From assembly GCF_000262465.1 (NCBI RefSeq), contig NZ_CM001489.1, positions 6,792,470-6,856,469 of the forward strand: DNA of 64,000 nucleotides, written 5' to 3'. The stretch comes from Frankia sp. QA3 (GTDB taxonomy: Bacteria > Actinomycetota > Actinomycetes > Frankiales > Frankiaceae). The notes under the pieces are model-generated. The model made no database searches, was not told the origin of the DNA, and saw only the letters and a program-made list of their open reading frames with translations. The position numbers were made by a program, and so were the translations under genes. This document shows positions 27,139 to 35,224 of this stretch, one piece after another (position 1 is the stretch's first letter; every line of letters begins with the position of its first letter).

Positions 27139-28692
27139 GTGAAGGGCCGCAGCTACGAGGTACGCACGTTCGGGTGCCAGATGAACGTCCACGACTCCGA
27201 ACGGCTCTCCGGACTGCTCGAGTCCGCCGGCTACCTCCCGGCCGCCCCCGGCAGCGAGGCCGACGTCGTGGTGTTCAACACCTGCGCGGTGCGGGAGAAC
27301 GCCGACAACCGGCTGTACGGCAATCTCGGCCAGCTCGTCCCGGTGAAGAAGAGCCATCCGGGGATGCAGATCGCCGTCGGCGGCTGCCTGGCGCAGAAGG
27401 ACCGCTCGAAGATCCTCGACCGCGCCCCCTGGGTCGACGTCGTCTTCGGCACCCACAATCTGCATCGCCTGCCGGTGCTGCTGGAGCGGGCCCGGCACAA
27501 CGCCTCGGCCGAACTGGAGATCGCCGAGGCGCTCGAGGTGTTCCCCAGCTCGCTGCCGACCCGCCGGGCCAGCCACCACTCGGCCTGGGTCAGCATCAGC
27601 GTGGGCTGCGACAACACCTGCACCTTCTGCATCGTGCCCAGCCTGCGTGGCCGCGAGCGCGACCGCCGGCCGGCAGACGTGCTGGCCGAGGTCGAGGCGC
27701 TCGTCGGCGAGGGGGCACTGGAGATCACCCTGCTGGGGCAGAACGTGAACTCCTACGGTCGTTCGCTGGGCGACCCGGGGGCGTTCGCCAAGCTGCTCGT
27801 CGCCTGCGGCCGGGTCGACGGGCTGGAGCGGGTGCGTTTCACCTCGCCGCACCCGCGGGACTTCACCGACGACGTCATCGAGGCGATGGCCGCCACGGCG
27901 AACGTCTGCCACCAGTTGCACATGCCCCTGCAGTCCGGTTCGGACGAGGTACTGCGCCGGATGCGCCGCTCCTACCGCCGGGAACGGTTCCTCGGCATCG
28001 TCGAGCGGGTGCGCGCGGCGATGCCCGACGCGGCCATCACCACCGACATCATCGTCGGTTTCCCCGGCGAGACCGAGGCGGACTTCGCCGACACCCTCGA
28101 CGTCGTGCGCGAGGCCCGCTTCTCCGGTGCGTTCACCTTCCAGTACTCCCCGCGCCCGGGCACCCCGGCGGCGACGATGGACGGCCAGATCGACCGGGCC
28201 ACGGTGGCCGAGCGGTATGCCCGCCTGGTCGCGTTGCAGGACGAGGTCTCCTGGGCGCAGAACCGCGAGCTGGTCGGCCGGCGGGTCGAGCTGCTCGTCG
28301 CGGAGGGCGAGGGCCGCAAGGACGACGCCACCGGCCGGTTGTCCGGCCGGGCGCGCGACGGGCGCCTCGTCCACTTCCGAGCCGATCCGGGCGCACGGCC
28401 CGGACCCGGCGGCGCTCCGGCCGGCGTGGCCGTGGGCCCTGTCGCGCCCGCGCCCGGTCCGGGACCGGCGGTGCGGCCCGGCGATGTCGTCGAGACCGTG
28501 GTGACGCGGGCCGCGCCGCACCATCTCACCGCCGACGGGCCGCTGCTGTCCCACCGCCGCACCCGCGCGGGTGACGCCTGGGAGCTCGGCCGCACCGCCC
28601 CCGCCGTCGGCGGCGGCGCGACGGCGGCCCGGCAGGCCGTCACCCTCGGCATGCCGTCGGTGGGACCGGCGCCGAGCCCGAGCCGCCGGTGA
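27139..28692 (+). CDS. miaB: tRNA-2-methylthio-N6-dimethylallyladenosine synthase MiaB
   Basis: Radical-SAM methylthiotransferase that converts i6A37 to ms2i6A37 in tRNAs reading UNN codons. The 517-residue protein has cluster cysteines Cys13, Cys49 and Cys83 (FGCQMNVHDSE, FNTCAVRENA, GGCLAQKD), the radical-SAM triad Cys157, Cys161, Cys164 (GCDNTCTFC), and a C-terminal TRAM domain that carries Gly/Pro-rich inserts. The GTG at 27139 matches the conserved VKGRSYEVRTFGCQMN start. The substrate-forming enzyme MiaA is encoded three genes on. The stop overlaps the next gene (GTGA). Confidence 0.96.
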   Translation: MKGRSYEVRTFGCQMNVHDSERLSGLLESAGYLPAAPGSEADVVVFNTCAVRENADNRLYGNLGQLVPVKKSHPGMQIAVGGCLAQKDRSKILDRAPWVDVVFGTHNLHRLPVLLERARHNASAELEIAEALEVFPSSLPTRRASHHSAWVSISVGCDNTCTFCIVPSLRGRERDRRPADVLAEVEALVGEGALEITLLGQNVNSYGRSLGDPGAFAKLLVACGRVDGLERVRFTSPHPRDFTDDVIEAMAATANVCHQLHMPLQSGSDEVLRRMRRSYRRERFLGIVERVRAAMPDAAITTDIIVGFPGETEADFADTLDVVREARFSGAFTFQYSPRPGTPAATMDGQIDRATVAERYARLVALQDEVSWAQNRELVGRRVELLVAEGEGRKDDATGRLSGRARDGRLVHFRADPGARPGPGGAPAGVAVGPVAPAPGPGPAVRPGDVVETVVTRAAPHHLTADGPLLSHRRTRAGDAWELGRTAPAVGGGATAARQAVTLGMPSVGPAPSPSRR

Positions 28693-29459
28693 CCTTCGTC
28701 GCCGCGGCCGTCTGCCCGCACCCGCCGCTGCTGGTCCCCGAGGTCGGTCGCGGCGAGCAGGTCCAGGCCCGCGCCGCCGCGGTGGACGCGGTGCGGCGGC
28801 TGTGCGCCGCCCGGCCGGCTCGCATCGTGGTCGTCGGGGACGCGCCGGCCGAGACGCGCTACGGGCCCGAGTCGACGGGATCGCTCGCCGGCTTCGGGGT
28901 GGACCTGCGCGTGCCGCTCGGGCCGCCGGCTGCCGGGCCCACCGCCGCGGCGCCGTCGCTGCCCCTGTCGCTCACCGTCGGCGCCTGGCTGCTGGCGAGC
29001 GCCGGCTGGTCCGGAGCCCGCACGGCGCTCGGAGTGCCGGCCGGCCACTCCCCGCGGCAGGCGGCCGGACTCGGTGAACGCCTGGTCGCGCAGGTGGGGC
29101 GGGGGGAGCGGCTCGCCCTGCTGGTCATGGGCGACGGGTCGGCTCGGCGCACGCTGAAGGCACCGGGCGGGCTCGACGAGCGCGCCGCGGCCTTCGACGC
29201 CGCCGTCGCGGCGGCCCTGGCCGGGCCCGATCCCGCCGCCCTGCTCGACCTCGATCCGGAGCTGGCGGCCGATCTGCTGGCCGCCGGCCGGGCCTCGTGG
29301 CAGGTCCTCGCCGGTGCGCTACTCGCCGCGACTCGGGACGACACGCCATCCGAATCCTGGTCCAGCGAGCTCACCTATGACGACGCGCCCTACGGTGTCG
29401 GCTATCTGGTTGCCGTATGGAATCGGGGGGGCGCGCAACGTGGTTGGGAGCCCGGCTGA
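28689..29459 (+). CDS. Class III extradiol dioxygenase-like protein between miaB and miaA
   Basis: A 256-residue protein starting MTFVAAAVCPHPPLLVPEVG, the pattern of class III extradiol ring-cleavage dioxygenase subunit B-like (LigB fold) proteins. A histidine pair typical of metal sites is suggested by CPHPPLL and GHSPRQAAGLG. Members of this group sit between miaB and miaA across actinobacteria but have no assigned substrate. The GTG overlaps the miaB stop, and the 3' end overlaps the following hydrolase, so the three are coupled. A tRNA-related role is tempting from context, but nothing in the sequence shows it. Confidence 0.8.
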   Translation: MTFVAAAVCPHPPLLVPEVGRGEQVQARAAAVDAVRRLCAARPARIVVVGDAPAETRYGPESTGSLAGFGVDLRVPLGPPAAGPTAAAPSLPLSLTVGAWLLASAGWSGARTALGVPAGHSPRQAAGLGERLVAQVGRGERLALLVMGDGSARRTLKAPGGLDERAAAFDAAVAAALAGPDPAALLDLDPELAADLLAAGRASWQVLAGALLAATRDDTPSESWSSELTYDDAPYGVGYLVAVWNRGGAQRGWEPG

Positions 29460-30336
29460 GCTGCCGGTAGGTGTGTGGCGGACCGAGGTCGCTGGCCTGG
29501 CCGCGTTGCGGTGCGGGTCGATGGACGCCCCGGGGGTCCTCCTGCTGCCCGGTTACGCGGCGAGCAAGGAGGACTTCCTGCCGATCATGCCGGCGCTGGC
29601 CGCGGCGGGGTTCGCCGTGACGGCGCTCGACCAGCGGGGCCAGCATGAGTCGCCCGGTCCCGACGAGATCGCGGCGTACAGCCTGGAGGCGTTCGCCGAC
29701 GACGTCCATCGCGTGATCGACGCGCTCGGCGGGGGGCCCGTGCATCTGGTCGGGCACAGCTTCGGCGGCCTCGTCGCCCGCGCGGCGGTCATCGCCGACC
29801 CCGGCCGGATGCGCACGCTGACCCTGCTGTCCTCCGGACCCGCCGGCATCGTCGGCCGGCGCCAGGCCGCGATGCGCACGATCCGGCTGGTCCTGGAGCG
29901 GGGCGGACCGGCCGCGGTGTGGGCGGCGCTGCACGCCGTGGAGCGGCCCCGCCCGGCGCCGGCGGCCGACTTCCTGCGCCGGCGGTTCTTCGCGCACAAC
30001 CAGACCTCCCTGGTCGCGATCGCCCAGCATCTTCTCGACACCCCGGACCGGGTCGCGGAGCTGGCGGCCGCCGCCCACGGCGCGGGCCTGCCCGTGCTCG
30101 TCGCGCACGGTGACGGTGACGACGGTTGGCCGGCCGCCGTGCAGGGCGACATGGCCCGCCGGCTCGCGGCCCGCTACGAGGTGCTGCCGGGCGCCCGGCA
30201 CGACCCGGCGGCCGATGCCCCGGACGCGCTGGTCGCCGCGCTGGTCGGGTTCTGGCGGACGCCGGGCGTGCCGGCGCGGCGGCCGGCGTCCGCCGTCGTC
30301 GCCGAGGCCAGCTCCGCCGGCCGTGTGACCGCCTGA
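29440..30336 (+). CDS. Alpha/beta hydrolase
   Basis: About 298 residues with a classical alpha/beta-hydrolase fold. The segments are GVLLLPGYAASKEDFLPIMP (oxyanion region), VTALDQRGQHESPGPD, the nucleophile elbow GHSFGG (Ser near residue 109), and a late acid and histidine (VAHGDGDDGWPAA, then PGARHDPAAD). The substrate is unknown. The start is uncertain: GTG 29440 overlaps the previous gene by 20 bases; a GTG near 29473 (VWRTEV) is an alternative. It lies between the dioxygenase-like gene and miaA in what looks like one transcript. Confidence 0.82.
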   Translation: MVGSPAELPVGVWRTEVAGLAALRCGSMDAPGVLLLPGYAASKEDFLPIMPALAAAGFAVTALDQRGQHESPGPDEIAAYSLEAFADDVHRVIDALGGGPVHLVGHSFGGLVARAAVIADPGRMRTLTLLSSGPAGIVGRRQAAMRTIRLVLERGGPAAVWAALHAVERPRPAPAADFLRRRFFAHNQTSLVAIAQHLLDTPDRVAELAAAAHGAGLPVLVAHGDGDDGWPAAVQGDMARRLAARYEVLPGARHDPAADAPDALVAALVGFWRTPGVPARRPASAVVAEASSAGRVTA

Positions 30337-30398
30337 GCCCGGGACGCGGACCGGGCGGGCGTGCCGGTGCCGTGGTGGCGCGTGGCACGATCGGGGTG

Positions 30399-31310
30399 AT
30401 GAACACGCGGGAGCGGTCCCGGTCGGGACCGGTGGTGGCGGTGGTGGGGCCGACGGCCGCGGGCAAGAGCGATCTCGGCATCGAGCTCGCGCTCGCGCTC
30501 GGCGGTGAGGTCGTCAACGCCGACTCGATGCAGCTTTACCGCGGGATGGACATCGGCACCGCCAAGGTCCCGCCGGCCCAGCGCCGCGGGGTGCCCCACC
30601 ATCTGCTCGACGTCTGGGACGTGACGCGCACCGCCGACGTCGCCAGCTTCCAGGCCGACGCCCGGCGGGTGATCGACGACCTGCTCGCGGCGGGCCGGAC
30701 CCCGGTTCTGGTCGGCGGCTCCGGGCTGTACCTGCGCGCCGCCCTCGACGATCTGACCTTCCCGGGTACCGATCCGGCCGTGCGGGCCCGCTGGGAGCGG
30801 GAGCTGGCCAGTCGCGGTGCACCGGCGCTGCACGGCGAGCTGGCGCGCCGCGCGCCGCGGGCCGCGGAGGCGATCCTGCCCACGAACGGTCGCCGGATCG
30901 TGCGCGCGCTGGAGGTCGTCGAGCTGACCGGCACCTTCGAGGCCACCCTGCCCGAGCACCGCTCCGTCTACGACGTCGTCCAGATCGGGGTGGACCGGAC
31001 CGATCTGGACGATCGCATCGCCGAACGGGTGGAGAGAATGTGGGGTGCGGGTTTTCCCGACGAAGTGCGGGGGTTGACGGAAAAGGGCCTTAGAGAAGGT
31101 CGTACGGCGTCCCGTGCGCTGGGATATGCTCAGCTGCTCGCCTGGCTTGACGGAGCAATGGACTCCGCCGAGGAGGCCAAGCTGGCCACAATTACCGCGA
31201 CGCGACGCTTTGCCCGACGGCAAAGGTCCTGGTTTCGCCGGGACGAGCGGATAGTCTGGCTGGACCAACCGGATGTCACCCAGGTGCTACGGCTGGTGGG
31301 TTCGCTCTGA
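30399..31310 (+). CDS. miaA: tRNA dimethylallyltransferase MiaA
   Basis: Prenyltransferase that adds a dimethylallyl group to A37 of tRNA, making the substrate of MiaB. The 303-residue protein has the P-loop GPTAAGKS (residues 17-24), the ADSMQLYRGMDIGTAK substrate loop, VGGSGLYLRA, and the GTASRALGYAQ-like tail motif (EGRTASRALGYAQL). ATG 30399 gives the conserved length. It starts 62 bases after the hydrolase. Confidence 0.96.
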   Translation: MNTRERSRSGPVVAVVGPTAAGKSDLGIELALALGGEVVNADSMQLYRGMDIGTAKVPPAQRRGVPHHLLDVWDVTRTADVASFQADARRVIDDLLAAGRTPVLVGGSGLYLRAALDDLTFPGTDPAVRARWERELASRGAPALHGELARRAPRAAEAILPTNGRRIVRALEVVELTGTFEATLPEHRSVYDVVQIGVDRTDLDDRIAERVERMWGAGFPDEVRGLTEKGLREGRTASRALGYAQLLAWLDGAMDSAEEAKLATITATRRFARRQRSWFRRDERIVWLDQPDVTQVLRLVGSL

Positions 31311-31418
31311 CGGGTGATCGGTCAAACGGCTCCGGGGCGACGGGTCGGCGCCGAACCCCGGCGTCGCCGACGCCCGGCGTGCGGCGGCCGGTCCCGCTCG
31401 GCGTCTGGAGAGATCGAT

Positions 31419-32309
31419 GTGACCGCGCCCTCCGCTGCTGCCGGTTCCCCACCCGACCTGACTCTCGTCCCCGCCCTCTATGCCGCTTTCGATGACGGTT
31501 CGTTGCGATTGCATTTCCAACCCGAGGTGGACCTGCGTAACGGGTCGGTTCCGGGAATGGAAGCCCATCCGCGTTGGCAGCATCCTGAGCGCGGAGTGCT
31601 CGGCCCGGCGGAGTTCATGCCGATCGCCGCCGCCGCCGGGCTCGTGCACCAGGTCGACCAGTGGGTCCTGCGGATGGCGGTGACCGAGGCGCGCACCTGG
31701 CACCGGATGGCCGTCGGAACGCCCATCCGGCCACCCCGGCTTTGGGTGAACGTCGATGGCCGCCAGCTCGCCAGCCCCGCCTTCGTCGCCGAGGTCGACC
31801 GGTTGCTCTCCGGTCGGCTGCTGCCGGCGGGGGCGATCGGGCTGGAGTTCAGCGAGCGGGACCTCGGGCTCGCCGCGCCGGTGGTGCCCCGCCTGCTGGA
31901 GCGGCTGCGCGCCCTCGGCGTCGCGATCGCCGTCGAGTCGTTCGGCACCTGGTTCGGGTCGTTGGCGATGTTCGACCTGCTGCCCCTGGACCTCGTCAAG
32001 CTCGACGGCGTGTTCCTGCGGGCGACGATGCGTGACCTGGAAGGGGAGGCGGTCGTCGCGGCGATCGCCCGGCTGGCCCACCAGCGGCGGCTGACCGTCG
32101 TCGCCGACGGTGTGGACACCGCGCGGCTGGCCACCCGGGTGGTGGACCTCGGCTGCGACCGGGCGATCGGGCCGGTGTTCTGCCCGCCGGTCCCGGTGGA
32201 GGACGCCCGGCTGATCGCGCTGGGTCGGGGCCGCCCGGACCGCTGGTACAGGCCCCCGGCGCGAACCGACGACCGGATGCGGGAGTGGGTGCGCGCCGCC
32301 GCGGGGTGA
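31419..32309 (+). CDS. Degenerate EAL-domain protein
   Basis: A 296-residue stand-alone EAL-fold protein. EAL domains hydrolyse c-di-GMP, but here catalytic positions are changed. EAL reads EAH (MEAHPRWQHPERG). The metal-binding DDFGTGYSSL reads ESFGTWFGSL, losing both aspartates. AEGVE reads ADGVD, and QGY reads IGP. The fold-defining parts (LHFQPEVDLRNG, WVNVDGRQLASPAF, LDLVKLDGVFLR, LGCDRAIG) remain. It is probably a c-di-GMP-binding or protein-interaction module with no hydrolase activity. The start is GTG 31419 after GGAGAG. It lies between miaA and dapF on the same strand. Confidence 0.82.
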   Translation: MTAPSAAAGSPPDLTLVPALYAAFDDGSLRLHFQPEVDLRNGSVPGMEAHPRWQHPERGVLGPAEFMPIAAAAGLVHQVDQWVLRMAVTEARTWHRMAVGTPIRPPRLWVNVDGRQLASPAFVAEVDRLLSGRLLPAGAIGLEFSERDLGLAAPVVPRLLERLRALGVAIAVESFGTWFGSLAMFDLLPLDLVKLDGVFLRATMRDLEGEAVVAAIARLAHQRRLTVVADGVDTARLATRVVDLGCDRAIGPVFCPPVPVEDARLIALGRGRPDRWYRPPARTDDRMREWVRAAAG

Positions 32310-32351
32310 GGCGCGGCGGCGGCCCGGGCTGGTGAGCCGTACGATCGCGTC

Positions 32352-33392
32352 GTGCGGGACGACCGGGAGCTGCGCTTCGTCAAGGGCCATGGCACGGGCA
32401 ACGACTTCGTCGTGCTTCCCGACCCCGACGGCGACCTTGATCTCACCGCGGACCTGGTCCGCGCGCTGTGCGATCGGCGCACCGGCGTCGGCGCGGACGG
32501 AGTGCTGCGGGTCGTGCTGTCCGCCGCGGTCCCCGAGGCCGCACCCCTCGCCGGGACCGCCCGCTGGTTCATGGACTACCGCAACGCCGACGGGTCGGTC
32601 GCCGAGATGTGCGGCAACGGCGCCCGGGTGTTCGCCCGCTACCTGGTGGCCGCGGGTTACGCCCAGCCCGGCCGGTTCACCATCGCGACCCGGGCCGGCC
32701 TGCGGCTCGTGGAGGTCCCGGCCACGGGGGATGTCACGGTCGACATGGGCCCCCCGCGGCTGTCCGCCGGGTCCGGGTCGGCGGTGACCGTCGCCGATCG
32801 CGCCTTCACGGCGGTCGGGGTGTCGATGGGCAACCCGCACGCGGTCTGCTTCGCCGACGATCTCGACGTGCCCGCGCTGCGCGGCCTCGACCTGACCCGC
32901 CCCCCCGCCTTCTCCCCGGTGGACTTCCCGGACGGGGTGAACGTCGAGATCGTCGTGGACCGGCCGGGCGGGGTCGCCATGCGGGTCTACGAACGCGGGG
33001 TCGGGGAGACGGCCTCCTGCGGCACCGGCGCCTGCGCCGTCGCGGTGGCCTGGGCCGCCCGCCGCGGCCTGCGCCCCGCGGCCGGGGCGGACGTGGCGCC
33101 GGCTGCCCGCCCGTCGGTTGCGTCGGGGGTGCCGAACGCCGCCGGCGTGGCGCCGCCGACGGCGGTCGAGGTCGAGGTCGAGGTCGACGTTCCCGGCGGG
33201 GGGCTGGTGGTCGTCTGGCGCCGCGACACCGTGCTGCTGCGGGGACCGGCCGAGCTGGTCTTCGACGGCGTGCTGCGCTCGGCGGCCCTGGGCGGGCGCG
33301 AGGTCGCCCCGACGGCGGACGCTGCCGGGGTCGCCGACGCCACCGAGATCCTGGCGGCCGCCGGGCTGCCCGGCTCCGCCCACGTCCACTGA
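32352..33392 (+). CDS. dapF: Diaminopimelate epimerase
   Basis: Converts LL- to meso-diaminopimelate for lysine and peptidoglycan synthesis. The 346-residue protein has both catalytic cysteines: Cys87 in AEMCGNGARVF and Cys223 in ETASCGTGACA. FVKGHGTGNDFVVLPD opens the family region. An insert of about 35 residues (Ala/Pro/Val-rich, near 245-285) and a C-terminal extension make it longer than the usual 270-290. GTG 32352 is 42 bases after the EAL gene. Confidence 0.95.
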   Translation: MRDDRELRFVKGHGTGNDFVVLPDPDGDLDLTADLVRALCDRRTGVGADGVLRVVLSAAVPEAAPLAGTARWFMDYRNADGSVAEMCGNGARVFARYLVAAGYAQPGRFTIATRAGLRLVEVPATGDVTVDMGPPRLSAGSGSAVTVADRAFTAVGVSMGNPHAVCFADDLDVPALRGLDLTRPPAFSPVDFPDGVNVEIVVDRPGGVAMRVYERGVGETASCGTGACAVAVAWAARRGLRPAAGADVAPAARPSVASGVPNAAGVAPPTAVEVEVEVDVPGGGLVVVWRRDTVLLRGPAELVFDGVLRSAALGGREVAPTADAAGVADATEILAAAGLPGSAHVH

Positions 33393-33442
33393 CCCCGATC
33401 TGCCCACTGACCCCGCTCACGCCCACTGACCCCGCTCTGCCC
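33387..33442. repeat. 18/19-bp imperfect tandem repeat after dapF
   Basis: Three units of the form cactgaccccgctctgcc, the first containing the dapF stop codon. The units are 18, 19 and 19 bases long. Confidence 0.7.
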
Positions 33443-33606
33443 ACGCCCAGCGACACGCTCCGTCCAGGCCCACCGACCGGCCCGCGGCCCGCCCGCCGGC
33501 GCTTGGCTGCCCGCGGGTATGACCGGGAGGACCTGGGGCGTGTCCTCGGACGGCGACGTCCGTTTTCGACAAGACCGCCTGGCCCGGGCCGTCCTACGGT
33601 GCGCTC

Positions 33607-34017
33607 ATGCCATCCACGTTCAACCTCACCGGCCTGATCGTCGCCGACATGGCCCGCAGCCTGGCCTTCTACCGCCTGCTCGGGCTCGACCTGCCGGCCG
33701 GCGCCGAGACCGAACCGCACGTCGAGGTGACCCTGCCCGGCGGCCTGCGCCTGGCCTTCGACACCGAGGAGGTCATCCGTTCCTTCGACCCGGCCTGGAC
33801 GCCGGCGACCAGCGGTGCCGGGCGGGTGAGCCTGGCCTTCGCCTGCGACAGCCCCGCCGAGGTCGACGCGATCCACGCCGACCTGCTCGCCGCCGGTCAC
33901 ACCGGCCACCTACCGCCCTGGGACGCCTTCTGGGGTCAGCGCTACGCGACCGTCCTCGACCCGGACGGCAACCACGTCGATCTGTTCGCCCCACTGCCCG
34001 CCGTTCCGACGCCCTGA
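33607..34017 (+). CDS. VOC (glyoxalase/bleomycin-resistance) family protein
   Basis: A 136-residue single vicinal-oxygen-chelate protein made of the paired beta-alpha-beta-beta-beta modules: LTGLIVADMARSLAFYRLLGLDLP at the N-terminus and WGQRYATVLDPDGNHVDLFAP at the C-terminus. The glutamates of the metal site are only partly recognisable. It may be a lyase, dioxygenase or drug-binding protein; the substrate is unknown. Its 3' end overlaps the 3' end of the convergent AraC-type gene by 76 bases, which could make the two mutually interfering. Confidence 0.85.
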   Translation: MPSTFNLTGLIVADMARSLAFYRLLGLDLPAGAETEPHVEVTLPGGLRLAFDTEEVIRSFDPAWTPATSGAGRVSLAFACDSPAEVDAIHADLLAAGHTGHLPPWDAFWGQRYATVLDPDGNHVDLFAPLPAVPTP

Positions 34018-35018
34018 CCGAGATGGCCGGCAGGCCCAGGCCCGTCGAGTATCCCCGGCGGCCCCGGCAGCCCCGGCAGCCCTGGAGGTTCCGGCAGGCG
34101 CGTAGGTTCCGGCAGGCCCGGAGGGTCCGCGAGGCCCGCCGGTGCCGGGCTGCTCGGCCGGGTGGTGCCGAGCAGGCTGGTCAGCGCGACGCCGGTCAGG
34201 GCGCGCACCTCCCGGGCAAGATGGGCCTGATCGGCGTAGCCGGCGTCGGCGGCCACCGCGGCCAGGCGTCGGCCGGTCCGCGCCGAGCGCAACGCCTCCT
34301 GCAGCCGCAGGATGCGGGCGAGCGTCTTCGGGCCGTACCCGAACGTCTGCCGGCAGCGGCGCAGGAGCTGGCGTTCGCTGAGCGCGGCCCCGCGCGCCAC
34401 GTCCGCCACCGGCGATCCGGCCCGGATCCCAGCGATGATCGCCGGCACCAGCGGATCGCCCAGTCCCGGATGGTGGGGGCGGGCGGCGACGGACGCCTCG
34501 AGCACCAGCGCCGGGTCGCCCGCGTCGGCGAGCCGTTCGGCGAGTCGCCGGGCCGGCCCCGCGCCCCACAGGTCGGCGAGCTCCGGGCGGCGGTCGCGCA
34601 GCTCCGCGGCGGGCACCCCGAGCCGGGCCGGCCCGCGCCCGGGGGCGAAGCGCAGGCCGAGGTGGCGCACTCCCGGCGCCCAACACGCGAGCTTAGCGAC
34701 CGTGTCCGGGCCGGCGACGATCAACCGGCCGTCGGAGCTCCAGATGATGTCGATGCAGCCGTCCGGCAGGATCCGGTGGACCTGCGCGGCCTGCCCGTCG
34801 TGGGCCGGGCCACCCGCCGGAGGGCGTCGCCGCGGTCGGCCGGCACCAGCTCGATCGAGGCCGGTGGCGGGCCCGGACGGGCCTTGCGCGGACCAGAGCG
34901 TCGCCGGCAGACGGGTCGTCGGCCGTTCCCGGTACACGGGCGTCGACGGTACGCGGCCGGCGTCCCATTCGGGTGCCCGTCCCGTCCAGGTGCCCGTCCC
35001 GTCCGGTGCGAAGGTCAC
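33942..35018 (-). CDS. AraC family transcriptional regulator
   Basis: A 358-residue regulator. The N-terminal half holds the DUF6597-type segment (HRILPDGCIDIIWSSDGRLIVAGPDT). The double helix-turn-helix DNA-binding domain is at about residues 190-275 (ALSERQLLRRCRQTFGYGPKTLARILRLQEAL, then AAVAADAGYADQAHLAREVRALTGV). The C-terminal 80 residues are a Pro/Gly/Leu-rich tail with short collagen-like repeats (PGLPEP, PGLPGL), and the last 25 codons overlap the VOC gene. It likely controls a nearby gene such as the VOC protein or itself; no operator was identified. Confidence 0.85.
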   Translation of the reverse strand: MTFAPDGTGTWTGRAPEWDAGRVPSTPVYRERPTTRLPATLWSAQGPSGPATGLDRAGAGRPRRRPPAGGPAHDGQAAQVHRILPDGCIDIIWSSDGRLIVAGPDTVAKLACWAPGVRHLGLRFAPGRGPARLGVPAAELRDRRPELADLWGAGPARRLAERLADAGDPALVLEASVAARPHHPGLGDPLVPAIIAGIRAGSPVADVARGAALSERQLLRRCRQTFGYGPKTLARILRLQEALRSARTGRRLAAVAADAGYADQAHLAREVRALTGVALTSLLGTTRPSSPAPAGLADPPGLPEPTRLPEPPGLPGLPGPPGILDGPGPAGHLGQGVGTAGSGANRSTWLPSGSRTVA

Positions 35019-35224
35019 GGCGTGCCAGCCGGCAAACCGTTCGCGATCGTCATGGCGGCGTGGGACCCTGGTCGGAGACGGGGTGAATCCGCAAGGGTAG
35101 CGGCCGGGCGCCGGGCGCCCACCCTCCCCGCGGACCTCATCAGGTCGCCGGAACGTGCGCGTGACCTGGCCGGACGAAGCGGCGCGGAATCTCGCGGCAG
35201 CGAGCCGCGTTGAGAACGGATGGT

